Assembly (NCBI GenBank): GCA_016795105.1
Contig: JAEUIH010000008.1
Location: 1 to 64,000, forward strand
DNA from: Planctomyces sp.
Lineage (GTDB): Bacteria; Planctomycetota; Planctomycetia; Planctomycetales; Planctomycetaceae
DNA length: 64,000 nucleotides
Direction: 5' to 3'
The translations under genes and the position numbers were made by a program. Positions 27,674-35,097 of the stretch are shown one piece after another; position 1 is the first letter of the stretch, and each line of letters opens with the position of its first letter. The notes beneath the pieces were generated by a model. It had not been told where the DNA came from, made no database searches, and saw only the letters and a list, made by a program, of their open reading frames with translations.

Positions 27674-28837
27674 CTACTGGCGGATCTGACCAAGAAGAAC
27701 AGCGACCTGTCGCCCGGTTTTGGACAACGGCAGTTCCAGCAGCTCCTCTCTCGAAACCCATCTGTAACCAGCACCGGATCGCAGACGGCCGCCAACTTCG
27801 GACACATGAAAGCAGAGCAATCGAATCTGAAACCTCGTCACGACATGTCGGATTTCCCGAAGCCCCGCCACAGAACGAGCCTTTAATCCAGTCCGCTCCC
27901 TGAGCCCCTCTATCCACGACTCAGGGATCGTGGCATATCCCGCAGCGGGTTCAAACAACAACTCGGCGGCCGCTGGCTGATCCAAAACCCCACCGTTTTC
28001 GTCGACCTGAAATCGAGCAAAGTCCCATAAACCAGCCCATCGTTCGCCCGGATCGTATTGGCGAAGCAGGTATCGCTCATCACGCTCAACAGCAAACAGC
28101 ACCTCGGTCACCGGTGTCTTTGCCGGGCGTTTTTTCGCAATAGGAATTGATGACTGCTCCCCACTGGCGTTCGCTCTACAAAACTTGGCCAGAGGACATT
28201 CGCCGCACTTCGGCTCCTGCGGACGGCAAACCGAGGAGCCGATGTCCATCAGCGCCTGATTCAAATCGGCAGGAGAACTGGTCACCGAAATCCATTCGGC
28301 AAATCCCCAGAGCTGTTTCTGGCCGGCCGTCGAGTACGGATCAACGGTCAGCCCCATAAGTCGACTATATAGCCTGAGCGTATTCGCTTCCACGATCGGT
28401 GCCTGCAGGCCAAACCCGAACGATGCGACGGCACCCGCCGTGTATCGTCCTACTCCCGGAAGAGTCAGAAGCTCTTCCGGCGTGTCCGGAAATCGGCCAC
28501 CATGCCGTTCAACAATCGTATTGGCAGCGCGATAGAGGTTTCGCGCCCGACTGTAGTACCCCAGCCCTTCCCAATGCCTCAACACATCCGATTCAGGTCC
28601 CCGCGCAAGTGTCTGTACGTCGGGAAATCGGCTTAGAAATCGCTCGAAGTACGGAACAACGGCAGCGACGGTTGTCTGCTGAAGCATAATCTCACTGATC
28701 CAGACTCGATACGGATCAGACGATTCTCGCCACGGCAACCTGCGACCGTGTTTGGAATACCAGCCAAGGATTTCCTTTTGAAGTAAACGCCGCCGATGAT
28801 GACTCGACGGCCCTTCACTTCTCTCAAGACCATCCAT
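27674..28837 (-). CDS. mutY: A/G-specific adenine DNA glycosylase, with catalytic Asp replaced by Glu
   Basis: MutY removes adenine mispaired with 8-oxoguanine. The 387-residue protein has the helix-hairpin-helix LPGVGRYTAGAVASFGFG (near 125-142) and the catalytic Glu in SEIMLQQT (E49). The 4Fe-4S ligands are C203, C210, C213 and C219 (C-x6-C-x2-C-x5-C). A NUDIX-like C-terminal domain follows, from about 240. The usual catalytic Asp (in PILDGNVKR of E. coli) aligns with Glu149 in PIVEANTLR. The glycosylase identity is otherwise clear. Confidence 0.93.
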   Translation of the reverse strand: MDGLERSEGPSSHHRRRLLQKEILGWYSKHGRRLPWRESSDPYRVWISEIMLQQTTVAAVVPYFERFLSRFPDVQTLARGPESDVLRHWEGLGYYSRARNLYRAANTIVERHGGRFPDTPEELLTLPGVGRYTAGAVASFGFGLQAPIVEANTLRLYSRLMGLTVDPYSTAGQKQLWGFAEWISVTSSPADLNQALMDIGSSVCRPQEPKCGECPLAKFCRANASGEQSSIPIAKKRPAKTPVTEVLFAVERDERYLLRQYDPGERWAGLWDFARFQVDENGGVLDQPAAAELLFEPAAGYATIPESWIEGLRERTGLKARSVAGLREIRHVVTRFQIRLLCFHVSEVGGRLRSGAGYRWVSREELLELPLSKTGRQVAVLLGQIRQ

Positions 28838-28889
28838 TCTTCAAATGCCTCGCACTGATCTCAGGCCCCGATGTGGCGGACATCAAACT

Positions 28890-29933
28890 TCAAAGCGTGA
28901 CCAACTGCCCGTTTCCGATGCTCTGAGCTTCTGCCCAGCACATCTGCAGAGCTGACAATGCCACATCTCCCTGCAATGGCCCTGCTTCCCCTTTCCGTTG
29001 AACAGCGTCAACGGCAGTCTGGAGCTCACTTGTGAAGGCGGCACACCAGCTGGTCCCTCCGGCCAGCTCTGGTTTTTCAACTTTACCGTCGTTGGTAATG
29101 ACCGTCAGCGGGCGAGAAACAACCCATTCGCCGCCAATGGTGCCGGCCTCGAAGAGGAGTGTCGCATTTTCAAAGTAGATTTCATACCCGTGAGCAAACT
29201 GCAGTCCGGAGGCCGCAATCCCACCACTCACACAAGTCACCGCAGGTCCGTTTTTGTAAACGTACGATGTATGAACGTGGTTCACAAAGCCATCCTGGAG
29301 CAATCCCGTGGAGAACACGGATACCGGACGCCCGAACGCATGAGCAATGAAGTGGTTGTCGTGGATGTGCAGGTCAATTCCCCAACCACCCAGCTTTCGG
29401 AAGTCGGACATGTCACTCGACCAGTTCGGCCGACAGATGACTCGTTTAAAGTGAGCAGCACGCACTGCACCATAGGCTCCTGATCGAACCGCATCTGCTG
29501 CAAATCGAAACTCAGGGAAAAACGGAAGCACATGAGCAACCATCAGCGGAACACCAGCCGACGATGCCGCCGCAACCATCTGCTCCGCTTCTGACTGGCT
29601 GACCGAAATCGGCTTTTCAACCAATGTGGCTTTACCGGCCCGGATTGAATCCATCACCACCTGGAAGTGCTGATCGGTGGGAAGACAGATATCGACAAGA
29701 TCAATCTCCGGATCGGCCAACAGATCCCGATAGTCTGAATACCGCTTCAGCTCACTGACATCCACATGTCCTCCCGGAGGACCAAAATTGCCCTGAATGG
29801 AAGTCCAGTCGCCGGCAAGCTTCTTCGGATCCCTCGTCGCAATCGCTGCTACACGCGCGCCCTGAAGTCCTCGAGCACCCTCAAAGTGGGTATAGCCCAT
29901 GAATCCGATTCCAATGATGCCGATACGTATCAC
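28890..29933 (-). CDS. Gfo/Idh/MocA-family oxidoreductase
   Basis: An NAD(P)-dependent sugar/cyclitol oxidoreductase of 347 residues. The start is the GTG at 29933, with GGAGGA eight bases upstream; the upstream frame back to 30068 lacks such a site and is compositionally unlike protein. The Rossmann loop is IGIIGIGFMG at the N-terminus, the EKP motif is LVEKPISVS (near 106), and GGWGIDLHIHD (near 182) carries the catalytic Asp/His. The substrate is unknown. Confidence 0.9.
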   Translation of the reverse strand: MIRIGIIGIGFMGYTHFEGARGLQGARVAAIATRDPKKLAGDWTSIQGNFGPPGGHVDVSELKRYSDYRDLLADPEIDLVDICLPTDQHFQVVMDSIRAGKATLVEKPISVSQSEAEQMVAAASSAGVPLMVAHVLPFFPEFRFAADAVRSGAYGAVRAAHFKRVICRPNWSSDMSDFRKLGGWGIDLHIHDNHFIAHAFGRPVSVFSTGLLQDGFVNHVHTSYVYKNGPAVTCVSGGIAASGLQFAHGYEIYFENATLLFEAGTIGGEWVVSRPLTVITNDGKVEKPELAGGTSWCAAFTSELQTAVDAVQRKGEAGPLQGDVALSALQMCWAEAQSIGNGQLVTL

Positions 29934-30421
29934 GTCACCAGTCCTCCACGCGTCTGCTGTTGTTTCTTCATCACGAGCACCTTCCGGCTCCCAAACGCCT
30001 TCCGGGCTCGAGACCGGCATTTCAACCTGCGACCCACGGTCCGGCAAGCCAACCCCCCAACCAATCACCCACCTTCACCCCGAAATCCATTTTCTGACAC
30101 GGCGCCAGAAAGCCAACATTGCGGTAAAAAACGCTGACCAAACACACACCACCACAACTGCGACTGCCCCAAAAACAGGCTGCTCAAAAAGCAGGCAGCG
30201 CTGAGTGTGAGTGTTGTGCTAATTTTATGGGCTATAACGCTTTTCCGGAGATTGGGGTTGGCATCGGATTCACTGAGTGTTATCGTTCTGATGTCGCCAT
30301 CGAAATGATGTCAGGCAGGTTTTGCCGGATGGGGTCGAGGCGATGCAAATTCTGCGGGTTGATCACAAGGTGTGGTCAACACCTTCGGTGCAGGGATGGC
30401 CGATGAACGGGAGATGTTGAG
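29934..30421. promoter_or_regulatory. csrA: Divergent intergenic region upstream of csrA copy 1
   Basis: The 488-base gap separates the oxidoreductase (minus) from csrA (plus). I see no gene in it. The last 35 bases carry AGGGATGG and a Shine-Dalgarno-like GGGAGA ten bases before the csrA start. Both have GGA cores of the kind CsrA binds, so CsrA could repress its own translation. Confidence 0.35.
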
Positions 30422-30622
30422 ATGCTGGTACTGTCACGAAAAACAAGTGAGAGAATTCTGATTGGAGACGAAATTGCGATCACGGTGGTTCGCATTGGTC
30501 CCAACTCTGTACGGATCGGCATCGAAGCGCCGAAGTCGATGAACATAGTTCGCGAAGAACTGTGCGACTTCTCTTCGAAGCAATCCTCCGAAACAAGGAC
30601 GCCTGCAGTCCCCGCATCATAG
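30422..30622 (+). CDS. csrA: Carbon storage regulator CsrA, copy 1
   Basis: CsrA binds GGA motifs in mRNA leaders and changes translation or stability. The 66-residue product begins MLVLSRKTSERILIGD, has the VRIGPNSVRIGIEAPK core, and includes the RNA-binding NIVREEL (Arg near 44). A typical CsrA has 60-75 residues. A strong terminator follows 52 bases later. A second copy lies 1.7 kb away on the opposite strand. The leader GGA motifs suggest self-regulation. Confidence 0.95.
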   Translation: MLVLSRKTSERILIGDEIAITVVRIGPNSVRIGIEAPKSMNIVREELCDFSSKQSSETRTPAVPAS

Positions 30623-30674
30623 CTCAACACAACCATCGCAGGTCTCAGCAGGCCTGCTTCAAACGCAACTCCAG

Positions 30675-30703
30675 AAACCGGATCTCTGATCCGGTTTTTT
30701 TTT
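30675..30703 (+). terminator. Rho-independent terminator of csrA copy 1
   Basis: AACCGGATC pairs with GATCCGGTT around a TCT loop (30676-30696), extended by one A-T pair and followed by a run of nine T. Confidence 0.9.
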
Positions 30704-30787
30704 ATTCCTCAACTCTTATATCGGGTCAAAGGGAAGTGGAATCGTGTGAGGGTTGTGGTTCGCAGAACCTGACGGGAGGAAACTTCC

Positions 30788-31710
30788 ATGAGTAAGACAC
30801 GGACACGTCGTCATTTCAGTGCTGAGCAGAAAGCGGCAGGTGTCAGGAGGCACCCAGGGGAAGAGGGAGCCAAGGTTCTCGCAAAAAAAGACACTGGGCC
30901 GCCATCGCGGTTTGAACGCGGCGATGCCGCCTCTGAAAAGTGATTGGGTTCCCCACAATACTTGCGATGAAATTGTAGATTACATCGGCTACTGGACTGA
31001 GCGGGCTGAATTGCCCTCCAGGCAGCTGCCGGGCGCGGCCTGGAGGACCGGGAACGGCAGGCGATTCTCGACGATCACGACAGCCATCCACTGAATGGTT
31101 ACCGTCAGTTGACGTTCATGATGCTGAACAATGACATCCATGATGCTGAACAATGACATCGTGGCCGTCAGCCCGTCGTCGGTGTATCGAGTCCTGCGAG
31201 ATACCGGTCACCCGGACCGAAGCCGGTGGGTTCCTTCGAAGAAGGGCACTGGTTTTGTTCAGCCTGATGGACCGTATCGACACTGGCACGTGGAGATCGT
31301 CATTCAGAACGCATTGGAGAAGCTCCCCGGTGAAAAGCCGAGGATTATCTCAGACAATGGCTCTCAGTTTACGGCCCGCGATTTCAAACAATTCGTTCGT
31401 ATGGTCGGCAACGATCGCAGAGCCACGAAAACGCGTGCCGAACTATGTGGACCAGTACAACACAGTGAGGCTGCACAGTGCGATTGGATATGTGACACCA
31501 GCCGACAAACGCAACGCGCCTGAAACGAAGACCTTTGAAGAACGTGATCGCAAACTGGAAGAGCCCCGCAAACGCAGAGCTTTGTCGCGACAAGGCTCTG
31601 CGGAGGTACAACCCGAGCGCCATTCCGGGGGCCAAAGACGAATGCGATTCGACAGGATGTCATCACTGCTTCTCGCTAACCGCTATCCTGCAGGATTCCA
31701 CTTGCCCCTG
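30788..31710 (+). pseudogene. Degraded IS3-family transposase
   Basis: Fragments read as an IS3-type OrfA/OrfB. The ATG at 30788 (GGGAGG upstream) begins MSKTRTRRHFSAEQKAAGV, an OrfA-like helix-turn-helix start that then goes out of frame. Further on, VAVSPSSVYRVLRD, KKGTGFVQPDGPYRHWHVE, PRIISDNGSQFTARDFKQFVR and VRLHSAIGYVTPADK are the HTH_21 and rve integrase pieces, in different frames. Much of the catalytic core is missing or broken, so it cannot be active. No clear terminal inverted repeats were found. It sits between the two csrA genes. Confidence 0.85.
31117..31160. repeat. Perfect 22-bp tandem duplication inside the IS3 remnant
   Basis: CATGATGCTGAACAATGACATC occurs twice end to end, interrupting the transposase frame. 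Confidence 0.8.
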
Positions 31711-31733
31711 AACCAAAACAACGCGCCAGACGC

Positions 31734-31763
31734 GGCTCGGGCAGGAATGCCCAAGCTACATTT
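31734..31763. repeat. Palindromic repeat, copy 3
   Basis: 30 bases identical to the core of copy 2 (685-717), 31 kb away. On the minus strand it lies eight bases after the stop of the isochorismatase-family gene, the same placement as copies 1 and 2 after the Rid gene. It also borders the transposase remnant. Confidence 0.8.
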
Positions 31764-31771
31764 CTTTTATT

Positions 31772-32386
31772 TTAGCGGGCTTTGACGAGTTGGCTCAGAG
31801 CTTTGAATTCTGGAGTGCCGGCCTGGGCGCAAAGCTCAAACGCAATCGCTTCTGCTGTCGTCAGAATACAGCCAGCGGACCGCATGCGTTCCAGAGCAAC
31901 CAACCGATCGTTGCAATGACGACTGGCAACAGCATCGGTGATGACAAACACAATAAATCCGGCAGCGATGAGCTCGAGAGCCGTTTGAGCAACACAAATG
32001 TGGGCTTCGACTCCGCACAAGATTACGTGTCGCTGAATGACCTCAGTACAAAGATCACCCGTCGGTTCTGCAAGTTGCGAATTGGCCGAAGCCTGAAACT
32101 CGGCGGCGGCACTGAACCGCAGCTTCTCAAATCGCGACCGGACGGCAACATGGTTTGCCAATGGAGTCACGGTACTCCCCAGTCCTCTCGGGTACTGTTC
32201 CGATAGGGAAGCCGGAATCCCAAGAATTCTGCAACACTCCAATAGGAAAAGACAATTCTTCACAACATCGTCCCGATCAGGAATCGATGGTAGAAGCTTC
32301 TCCTGCAAATCAATCAGCAGCAAATGGCATTGCTCACGTCGAGCAAGCAAATGGGAATTACTTCGCGGAGGATCTTGGTGTCTCAT
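31772..32386 (-). CDS. Isochorismatase-family cysteine hydrolase
   Basis: The 204-residue enzyme has the isochorismatase/nicotinamidase fold landmarks: LLLIDLQEKL near residue 24 (catalytic Asp), RFEKLRFSA near 85 (Lys), and GVEAHICVAQTALEL near 125 with the nucleophilic Cys. Substrates of the family range from isochorismate to nicotinamide and ureides, and the sequence does not choose between them. The start at 32386 lies inside csrA copy 2 (29-base overlap), so the two are probably one coupled operon. Confidence 0.85.
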   Translation of the reverse strand: MRHQDPPRSNSHLLARREQCHLLLIDLQEKLLPSIPDRDDVVKNCLFLLECCRILGIPASLSEQYPRGLGSTVTPLANHVAVRSRFEKLRFSAAAEFQASANSQLAEPTGDLCTEVIQRHVILCGVEAHICVAQTALELIAAGFIVFVITDAVASRHCNDRLVALERMRSAGCILTTAEAIAFELCAQAGTPEFKALSQLVKAR

Positions 32387-32570
32387 TTACAGAACCGACT
32401 GCTGTGGGCGTCATCGGCTCGTCCAGGAGAATCTCCTGTCTTACAATTCGAACCGATTTCGGGGCATTGATGGACAATCGGACACGCCCTCCACGAACTT
32501 CCGTCACGGTGACGGAAATGTTGTCCGAAATCTGAATTGTTTCACCAACTTTTCTACTTAAGACGAGCAT
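32358..32570 (-). CDS. csrA: Carbon storage regulator CsrA, copy 2
   Basis: The 70-residue product begins MLVLSRKVGETIQISD and includes VRLSINAPKSVRIVRQEI. This is the CsrA fold with the RNA-contacting Arg near 44. It differs from copy 1 throughout, so the duplication is not recent. Its leader has three GGA cores: ATGGAAG, AGGGAGA and CAGGATG. The middle one overlaps the Shine-Dalgarno site. Its 3' end overlaps the hydrolase gene. Confidence 0.95.
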   Translation of the reverse strand: MLVLSRKVGETIQISDNISVTVTEVRGGRVRLSINAPKSVRIVRQEILLDEPMTPTAVGSVNETPRSSAK

Positions 32571-32600
32571 CCTGCATCTCCCTTTCTGCTTCCATTTATT
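32571..32600 (-). promoter_or_regulatory. csrA: CsrA leader with three GGA motifs
   Basis: Read on the minus strand, the 30 bases before the start hold ATGGAAG, AGGGAGA and CAGGATG. The GGGAGATG block is shared with the csrA copy 1 leader. Such clustered GGA sites around the ribosome-binding site are the usual basis of CsrA self-repression; binding here is inferred. Confidence 0.4.
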
Positions 32601-32896
32601 ATGATTTGTTGCTTCGGTTCGATTCTGCCGAGCAAAAATCAGCCCATTTCCGGCAAGAATTGCCGATTTGCAGTAGGACTACGGAGTTACACCGTCAAAA
32701 CTGACAAAACTGTCTAAAGATTCCCCCTGATCCTGCAGAATTATCAGGAAATTCTCATCTTCCGGATTGGCCAACTCATCACGACAGCCGTCTACGGAGA
32801 ACAATCTGTGCGAATTTGATACAGACGCTGTACTGTTTCAAACCACCCTACTCAAAGTCCAGAACTTCGAGATCGACTCGGCAATCGAGAAAACCA
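32601..32896. other. Intergenic region between csrA copy 2 and the BFD gene
   Basis: About 300 bases between divergent genes. Both promoters are expected here, but no convincing -35/-10 pair or hairpin stood out. Confidence 0.3.
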
Positions 32897-33181
32897 ATGG
32901 GACCGGATGATAAACTCTGCTACTGCTTTCATGTCTCTTGCCGAAAGGTTCAAAACTTCATCCGTATTCACCGCCCAAAGGTGCCCAGCCAGGTCAGTGA
33001 ATGTGGAGGGGCCGGAACCGGTTGCGGCTGGTGCGTGCCTTTTATTCGTCGCCTGTTCGAAATGAACCAGGGCGAATCCGCGAACGTGATTGAGTCAACT
33101 CCCGAAGAATATGCGGCTCAACGCGCCGAATACGTAAAGCAGAACAACAAGAAACTTCCTCCAGGCGCAACACCCACCTAA
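32897..33181 (+). CDS. BFD-type [2Fe-2S] ferredoxin-like protein
   Basis: 94 residues from the ATG at 32897. The BFD pattern is evident: LCYCFHVSCRKV near residue 6, then GAGTGCGWCVPF near 38, supplying the four Cys ligands of a [2Fe-2S] cluster. BFD domains pass electrons, for example to bacterioferritin or in assimilatory reductases. The tail is charged. It is transcribed just upstream of the L,D-transpeptidase, but no functional link is evident. Confidence 0.82.
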   Translation: MGPDDKLCYCFHVSCRKVQNFIRIHRPKVPSQVSECGGAGTGCGWCVPFIRRLFEMNQGESANVIESTPEEYAAQRAEYVKQNNKKLPPGATPT

Positions 33182-33376
33182 AACTGCCACCTACTGAGCT
33201 CGGCCCCCCCGCTAAACGTAGCGCCTCCAGAACACGTTGCAACCCAGGTTTCCCGCCCACGGGCTGAAAAAGGGGACTGTGAGAACGGGAGGGAGCTGCA
33301 AAGTTCGAGTAGATCGAATCGGGCATTCGTGAGATAATCACGACTCTTACGGAGATCATTGCAGAAGGGCACGGAT

Positions 33377-34507
33377 ATGCAGCCATTTCTTCAGAAAACC
33401 AATCAAAAATCACGCCGCCCCTGGCAAATGGCAGCAGGCCTGGCGGCCGTCTTTGTCATTTGGTACCTCGATTTTCTCCCCGATATTCGTTACCCGGCAA
33501 CGGGCTCGTTAGCTACATCGCCTACATCCGATCTTTCTTCAAATCCAGTAAGCAATCACTGGGAACCAATCATCGATCGCACTTCAGGGAGGTCTGACTC
33601 TCCGTCCGAAAGGTCGACTGAATCCGGATCCGTGCGGCATGCAATCGCGGCGCAGTCAGAACCAATCGGTGATGGGCTTCCCGAATTTCGAGATGAGCCC
33701 GACGTCAAAGATTCTCCTATTCAACAGGTCTCCGCTGAAGTCACTTCATACATTGACAACATCGAAGACTCAGAGCCAACGAGTACTCAGCCAGAGATTC
33801 CAACGGTGATCTCGGCGGAACTTGCCGGGCAACTTCGTCAGATCGATGAAGACTACAGGCAGGGAAAGATCATGGATGCACACGCAAAGCTATCAAAGAT
33901 CTACTGGAAGTCTCCTCAGGATCGCTCACTCATCCGAGACCGAATTGAACATACGGCATTCCTGGTGTTCGTCTCTCCTGATCATCAGTTCTCGGAACCT
34001 CGAATTGTCCAGGCTGGTGAAACTCTCGGTGCGATTGCTTCAGAATATCAGGTCACCGCTGAATACCTGGCAAGACTGAATCACACCAGCCCGGATCAAA
34101 TCAAAGCTGGGCAGTCACTCAAAGTCGTCCGTGGACCGTTTTCCGCGGTCGTGGATCTCAATGAGTTTGCGATGACGATCCATGCACATGGCTGGTATGT
34201 CCGAAGATATGCAATCGGCACCGGCGAAGGAGACCGCACTCCCGTTGGGTCGTTTAAAGTCGAAGAGAAGCTCCGGAATCCAACCTGGTACAATCCGGAT
34301 GGTGGAGTCGTCGATGCAGATGATCCCGAGAACCCCCTTGGGGAACACTGGCTGGGATTGGGGAACCACATCGGGATCCATGGAACAATCGATCAGTCCA
34401 CCATCGGTCAGGCCGCGTCTCGCGGATGTATTCATCTCGGTGAGGACGATATCGAAGAAGTCTTTACACTTCTTCGCCCGGGTTCGGAAGTAAAAATCCG
34501 CCGGTAA
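33377..34507 (+). CDS. LysM and L,D-transpeptidase (YkuD) protein
   Basis: 376 residues from the ATG at 33377 (GAAGGG upstream). An N-terminal membrane segment covers about residues 17-32, followed by a polar disordered region to about 145. A LysM domain (QAGETLGAIASEYQVTAEYL near 215) and a YkuD catalytic domain complete the protein. The catalytic motif HGTID...SRGCIHL is present, with the nucleophilic Cys near 348. L,D-transpeptidases form 3-3 links in peptidoglycan or attach proteins to it. The site is periplasmic. Confidence 0.92.
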   Translation: MQPFLQKTNQKSRRPWQMAAGLAAVFVIWYLDFLPDIRYPATGSLATSPTSDLSSNPVSNHWEPIIDRTSGRSDSPSERSTESGSVRHAIAAQSEPIGDGLPEFRDEPDVKDSPIQQVSAEVTSYIDNIEDSEPTSTQPEIPTVISAELAGQLRQIDEDYRQGKIMDAHAKLSKIYWKSPQDRSLIRDRIEHTAFLVFVSPDHQFSEPRIVQAGETLGAIASEYQVTAEYLARLNHTSPDQIKAGQSLKVVRGPFSAVVDLNEFAMTIHAHGWYVRRYAIGTGEGDRTPVGSFKVEEKLRNPTWYNPDGGVVDADDPENPLGEHWLGLGNHIGIHGTIDQSTIGQAASRGCIHLGEDDIEEVFTLLRPGSEVKIRR

Positions 34508-34557
34508 AAGCAAATCGCCTTCACGCACCCCAAAGCATTGGTGCATTGTCAAAAGAA

Positions 34558-35000
34558 AACGCAGAGACGCAAAGAACAATCGAGGCACCTGCTGGCATTC
34601 TCTGCGTCCTTGCGGCTCTGCATTCACTATCCCTGCAACCCTGGAACCCTCTTCTTCTGAGTGCATTCGCGGGCATTCAGTGGTGTTCCTGGTGCTCTCG
34701 AATTTAACGCAGAGACGCAAAGAACAACCAAGGCACTTGCTGTCTTCTCTGCGTCTTTGCGCCTCTGCGTTCACTTTTCCGACAACCCTGGAACCCTCTT
34801 CTTCTGAGTGCATTCGCCGGCATACAGACGCGGTCCTGGTGTTCTCGAAATTTAACGCAGAGACGCAAAGGCGCAGAGACGCAAAGAACAACCGAGGCAA
34901 CGGCAGTCTTCTCTGCGTCTTTGCGCCTCTGCGTTCACTTTTCCTACGCCCCTGAACCCCATTCCTCTGAGATCACTCGCAGGCACACCAACGCGGCAGC
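34558..35000. repeat. Three 148-bp tandem units, each with a long imperfect hairpin
   Basis: AACGCAGAGACGCAAAG starts at 34558, 34706 and 34854, an exact 148-base period, with a third partly diverged unit. Inside each unit that block pairs with a CTTTGCGCCTCTGCGTT-like block about 50 bases later, giving a long hairpin. The remaining part is a shared GAACCCTCTTCTTCTGAGTGCATTCG-type spacer. The array fills the space between the L,D-transpeptidase and the metzincin gene. Confidence 0.85.
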
Positions 35001-35044
35001 GCGGGACCAGAGGGATGTGCTCGGCAGGAAATGAGCAGCCTATA

Positions 35045-35079
35045 AAGACAAAGAGCCATCACGCAAAGCGTGATGGCTC
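35045..35079 (-). terminator. Terminator of the metzincin-like gene
   Basis: GAGCCATCACGC pairs perfectly with GCGTGATGGCTC around three bases (35053-35079). On the minus strand a T-rich stretch follows, consistent with rho-independent termination. Confidence 0.85.
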
Positions 35080-35097
35080 GATCTGTTCTTAGTGAAA

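Noticed and set aside
30819-31523. Two short plus-strand open frames as separate small genes
   Set aside because: Both are pieces of one decayed IS3 transposase, recognised by integrase and HTH fragments in different frames.
33042-33413. Minus-strand open frame opposite the BFD gene
   Set aside because: It covers the opposite strand of the ferredoxin gene, whose Cys pattern is clear.
34115-34900. Minus-strand open frame of 261 codons with repeated RMHSEEEGSRV segments
   Set aside because: It runs through the 148-bp repeat units and then antisense to the L,D-transpeptidase. The repeats alone explain the open frame.
34558-35000. CRISPR array
   Set aside because: Unit length of 148 bases and the lack of unique spacers do not fit, and no cas genes are present.
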